Shown here: piece by piece, positions 46,941 to 48,930 of the stretch
How positions within the stretch are numbered: position 1 is the stretch's first letter
Layout: each line of letters opens with the position of its first letter
Source: UBA2283 sp041658955
GTDB lineage: Bacteria; Patescibacteriota; Microgenomatia; UBA12405
Direction of reading: 5' to 3'
Length of the DNA: 48,930 nucleotides
Assembly (NCBI GenBank): GCA_041658955.1
Contig: JBAZZE010000008.1
Coordinates: 1 to 48,930, forward strand
Position numbers and translations under genes: made by a program
The notes under the pieces: model-generated
What the model was told of the DNA's origin: nothing
The model's input: the letters and a program-made list of their open reading frames with translations, nothing else
Databases searched by the model: none

Positions 46941-48930
46941 TCTGAGTAGGCTCGACCAAACATTGTTGACCACGGCTCTTTGTTTACTGGCCTCGACGGT
47001 AGTGTTTAGAGCTTGGTTAACGATATCCTTATCGATAGTCTTGAAGTTTTCAGCTAATTTGATGATGATTTCCTCGAGACGCTGTTCGTATTTGGTGACA
47101 GTAATTCCAGGAATAGTTTTTAGCTTGGAAATATCTAGAATAGTATCGACACGCTTGTTTGGAGTTAATTCATCAAGTCTAGCCTTGCTAATCTTTTCGA
47201 TTGGTAAGGTGGGAAGAACATGCTTTTGAAGTAATAGAGCAATTCGATAAGGAGTGCTCCAACCTTCATTGGCCACATTAAGAGTCCCTGTGTAACGCTG
47301 ATTGATAAGGGTATAGCTCCAATCCATTAAGTCCTCGATAACTGTTCCCGCATTAGGTGTGTCAATAAACTGCGTGAAAGTTAAGAGTTTAATCAACATG
47401 TTTTTAGCGCTAACTTGAGCGGAAACAGGTTGACGTGGTCGAAGGACCAAGAACTTTAGATTAGGAGATTTTTTAAATCGGACTAATTCCTCAGACCAGA
47501 CCTTAGTCCAGCTATAGTAAGCGGCTGGAGATGGAGTGGCAGTTTCGGACTTAGCATCATTTTCGTCCATACTTTCGAAAATACAACCTGAAGAAAAATG
47601 GACGAAATATATATTGTTTTTGTCGCAAACTTCGGCAATGTTGTCAGCTCCTAAGACATTGACGTTGAATGTCTCGAGACGGTTTTTGTTGGCCCATTCA
47701 AGGTTAGTTATAGCGGCAGTATTAATAATGACAGTAGGATGGTATTCATTGACGGCAGCTTGAACTTCTTCGATCTTAGTAATGTCGGTATTTTCAGCGA
47801 TTTTGGCATTGACTCCATGATTTCTGAAGTAATCAATGTAAAAATTACCAATTTGACCGTTTCCAAAAATTAGAATTCGATCACCTTTAATGACTGCATC
47901 ATTAACTGGTTCAGAAATCGTGGCATCGGAATAACTAGCAGCTTTAGTCTTGGCATAAAATGCTTCAGCTTCAGCCTTTAGTGGTCTCCACCAATTCTGA
48001 TTTTCTTGATACCACTTAACTGTTTCTTTCATCCCCTCTTCGAAGGAATACATGGGCGACCAACCGAGTTCATTGTGGATTTTATCCCAACTTACGGCGT
48101 AACGACGATCATGACCGGGACGATCTTTGACATATTCAAATTGGGTTTCATCTTTGTCCATGAGACGAAGAATGGTTTTGGCAACTTCAATATTAGGAAT
48201 ATCATCGGTAAGTCCACCGACAGTATAAGTGTCCCCTGGTTTACCACGGAGAATGACGGCTTCGATAGCTCGACAGTGGTCCATAACATGGAGCCAGTCA
48301 CGGACATAAAGTCCATCACCATAGATAGGGATTTTTTTATTATCAATCAGGTTGGTAATCATCCGGGGAATGAATTTCTCTGGTGATTGAGATGGGCCAT
48401 AATTGTTGGAACAATTAGTTATGGTGACAGGTAGTTTGAAAGAATAGGCGTAAGCCTTGACGAAATGGTCAGAGCTAGCCTTGGAAGCTGAGTATGGAGA
48501 ACGGGGATCGTATTGAGTATTCTCGTCAAATTTGTTTTCGGATTCGAGTGGCAAGGCTCCATAAACTTCGTCAGTAGAAATGTGATGAAAACGCCAAACT
48601 CCGAATTTTTGTGCTGAACGAAGTAAATTAAAAGTACCCAAAACATTGGTCTTTACAAATTCTTCTGGACCATCAAGTGAACGGTCAACGTGGGTTTCGG
48701 CAGCAAAATGAACTACAACATCAGTATCGGACATTAGTTCGTCAACAGTAGCAGGATCACAGATGTCACCCTGAACATGACGATAACGGGGATTGTCCTT
48801 AACATCGGCCAAGCTTTCAGGATTGGCAGCGTAAGTAACTTTGTCTAAATTGACAATTTGGTCTTTGGGATGAGCGGATAGCCAATAGCGGATAAAGTGT
48901 CCACCTATAAAGCCTAGTCCACCTGTTACT
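46935..48930 (-). CDS. Fused dTDP-glucose 4,6-dehydratase / epimerase-reductase (RmlB + RmlD/UER-like), N-terminus beyond right edge
   Basis: About 664 visible residues; the first residues are off the window. The N-terminal half is RmlB-like: TGGLGFIGGHF (NAD loop), STDEVYG (catalytic Thr-Asp-Glu), YSASKASSDH (YxxxK), NCSNNYGPSQSPEKFIPR and GDGLYVRDWLHVMDHCRAI. After WWRPL and a short linker, a second Rossmann domain starts ILIFGNGQIGNFY with IINTAAITNLEWA, HFSSGCIFES, YYSWTKVWSEE and LRPRQPVS. The second half resembles the 3,5-epimerase/4-reductase part of plant rhamnose synthases more than plain RmlD. Predicted to make a 6-deoxy NDP-sugar. The C-terminus ends in the palindrome at 46895-46940. 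Confidence 0.85.
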   Translation of the reverse strand, partial: VTGGLGFIGGHFIRYWLSAHPKDQIVNLDKVTYAANPESLADVKDNPRYRHVQGDICDPATVDELMSDTDVVVHFAAETHVDRSLDGPEEFVKTNVLGTFNLLRSAQKFGVWRFHHISTDEVYGALPLESENKFDENTQYDPRSPYSASKASSDHFVKAYAYSFKLPVTITNCSNNYGPSQSPEKFIPRMITNLIDNKKIPIYGDGLYVRDWLHVMDHCRAIEAVILRGKPGDTYTVGGLTDDIPNIEVAKTILRLMDKDETQFEYVKDRPGHDRRYAVSWDKIHNELGWSPMYSFEEGMKETVKWYQENQNWWRPLKAEAEAFYAKTKAASYSDATISEPVNDAVIKGDRILIFGNGQIGNFYIDYFRNHGVNAKIAENTDITKIEEVQAAVNEYHPTVIINTAAITNLEWANKNRLETFNVNVLGADNIAEVCDKNNIYFVHFSSGCIFESMDENDAKSETATPSPAAYYSWTKVWSEELVRFKKSPNLKFLVLRPRQPVSAQVSAKNMLIKLLTFTQFIDTPNAGTVIEDLMDWSYTLINQRYTGTLNVANEGWSTPYRIALLLQKHVLPTLPIEKISKARLDELTPNKRVDTILDISKLKTIPGITVTKYEQRLEEIIIKLAENFKTIDKDIVNQALNTTVEASKQRAVVNNVWSSLLRS

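Noticed and set aside
1..48930. Alternative genetic code (TGA read as Gly or Trp, seen in some CPR)
   Set aside because: TGA serves as the stop in secD, in the 37-aa/infA junction and in the 228-aa gene, and conserved Trp positions use TGG.
1..48930. CRISPR arrays, insertion sequences, prophage genes or an origin
   Set aside because: No regular repeats with spacers, transposase or phage-type proteins, or dnaA-box cluster were seen on either strand.

Overview
This is a gene-dense, moderately AT-rich bacterial chromosome segment that looks like a member of the Candidate Phyla Radiation (Patescibacteria), possibly the Microgenomates side, though the lineage cannot be fixed without a tree. Grounds: the S10-spc-alpha ribosomal cluster has no rpmD (uL30) between rpsE and rplO, a known CPR trait; genes are short and packed with 1-17 nt overlaps; small hypothetical proteins interrupt conserved operons; many genes have a -10 box only 5-9 nt before the start codon, implying leaderless mRNAs. 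The standard genetic code is used (TGA as stop, TGG for Trp).

Layout. 1-2 kb: a HAD-like gene cut by the left edge and the CCA-adding enzyme (+). 1.8-6.4 kb: a minus-strand operon DUF4446 - DUF3048 - HTH/NTase-like - AbrB-like - secD - secF. 6.5-7.2 kb: two tiny proteins and the RNase P RNA (+). 7.2-10.4 kb: AI-2E family permease, miaA, a 66-aa orphan and ychF (-). 10.5-12.8 kb: a GH4 glycosidase and an orphan with a ParB-like motif. 12.9-18.4 kb: HU, RNase Y, recX, recA, tRNA-Pro(GGG), pyrophosphatase, a 53-aa orphan and uppP. 18.5-33.7 kb: one long minus-strand ribosomal superoperon from rpsJ to rpsI including secY, adk, infA and rpoA. The usual map gene is absent between adk and infA; two unknown genes sit there instead. 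33.7-38.3 kb: tuf and fusA, separated by an unknown 318-aa gene and without rpsL/rpsG. 38.4-39.1 kb: two small proteins.

39.1-48.9 kb is an accessory, probably cell-surface-sugar region: an FAD oxidoreductase/mutase-like protein, a GT2 glycosyltransferase, a HAD nucleotidase-like protein, and a fused RmlB-reductase gene laid out like plant rhamnose synthase. Among them are four unrecognised genes (505, 685, 228 and 244 aa) in which I see degenerate Nudix-fold patterns, apparently as tandem domains or tandem genes. Two tandem Nudix-like domains without a working Nudix box is, as I recall it, the architecture of NDP-hexose 2,3-dehydratases (EvaA type), which act on the product of RmlB-type enzymes. 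This is the best candidate here for an undescribed system. It rests on pattern reading only.

How the parts work together: most of the window is translation (ribosomal proteins, EF-Tu, EF-G, IF-1, tRNA, RNase P, CCA addition, MiaA, YchF), with protein export (SecY, SecDF), recombination (RecA/RecX) and envelope lipid-carrier recycling (UppP). The tRNA lacks an encoded CCA, so it depends on the CCA-adding enzyme in the same window.
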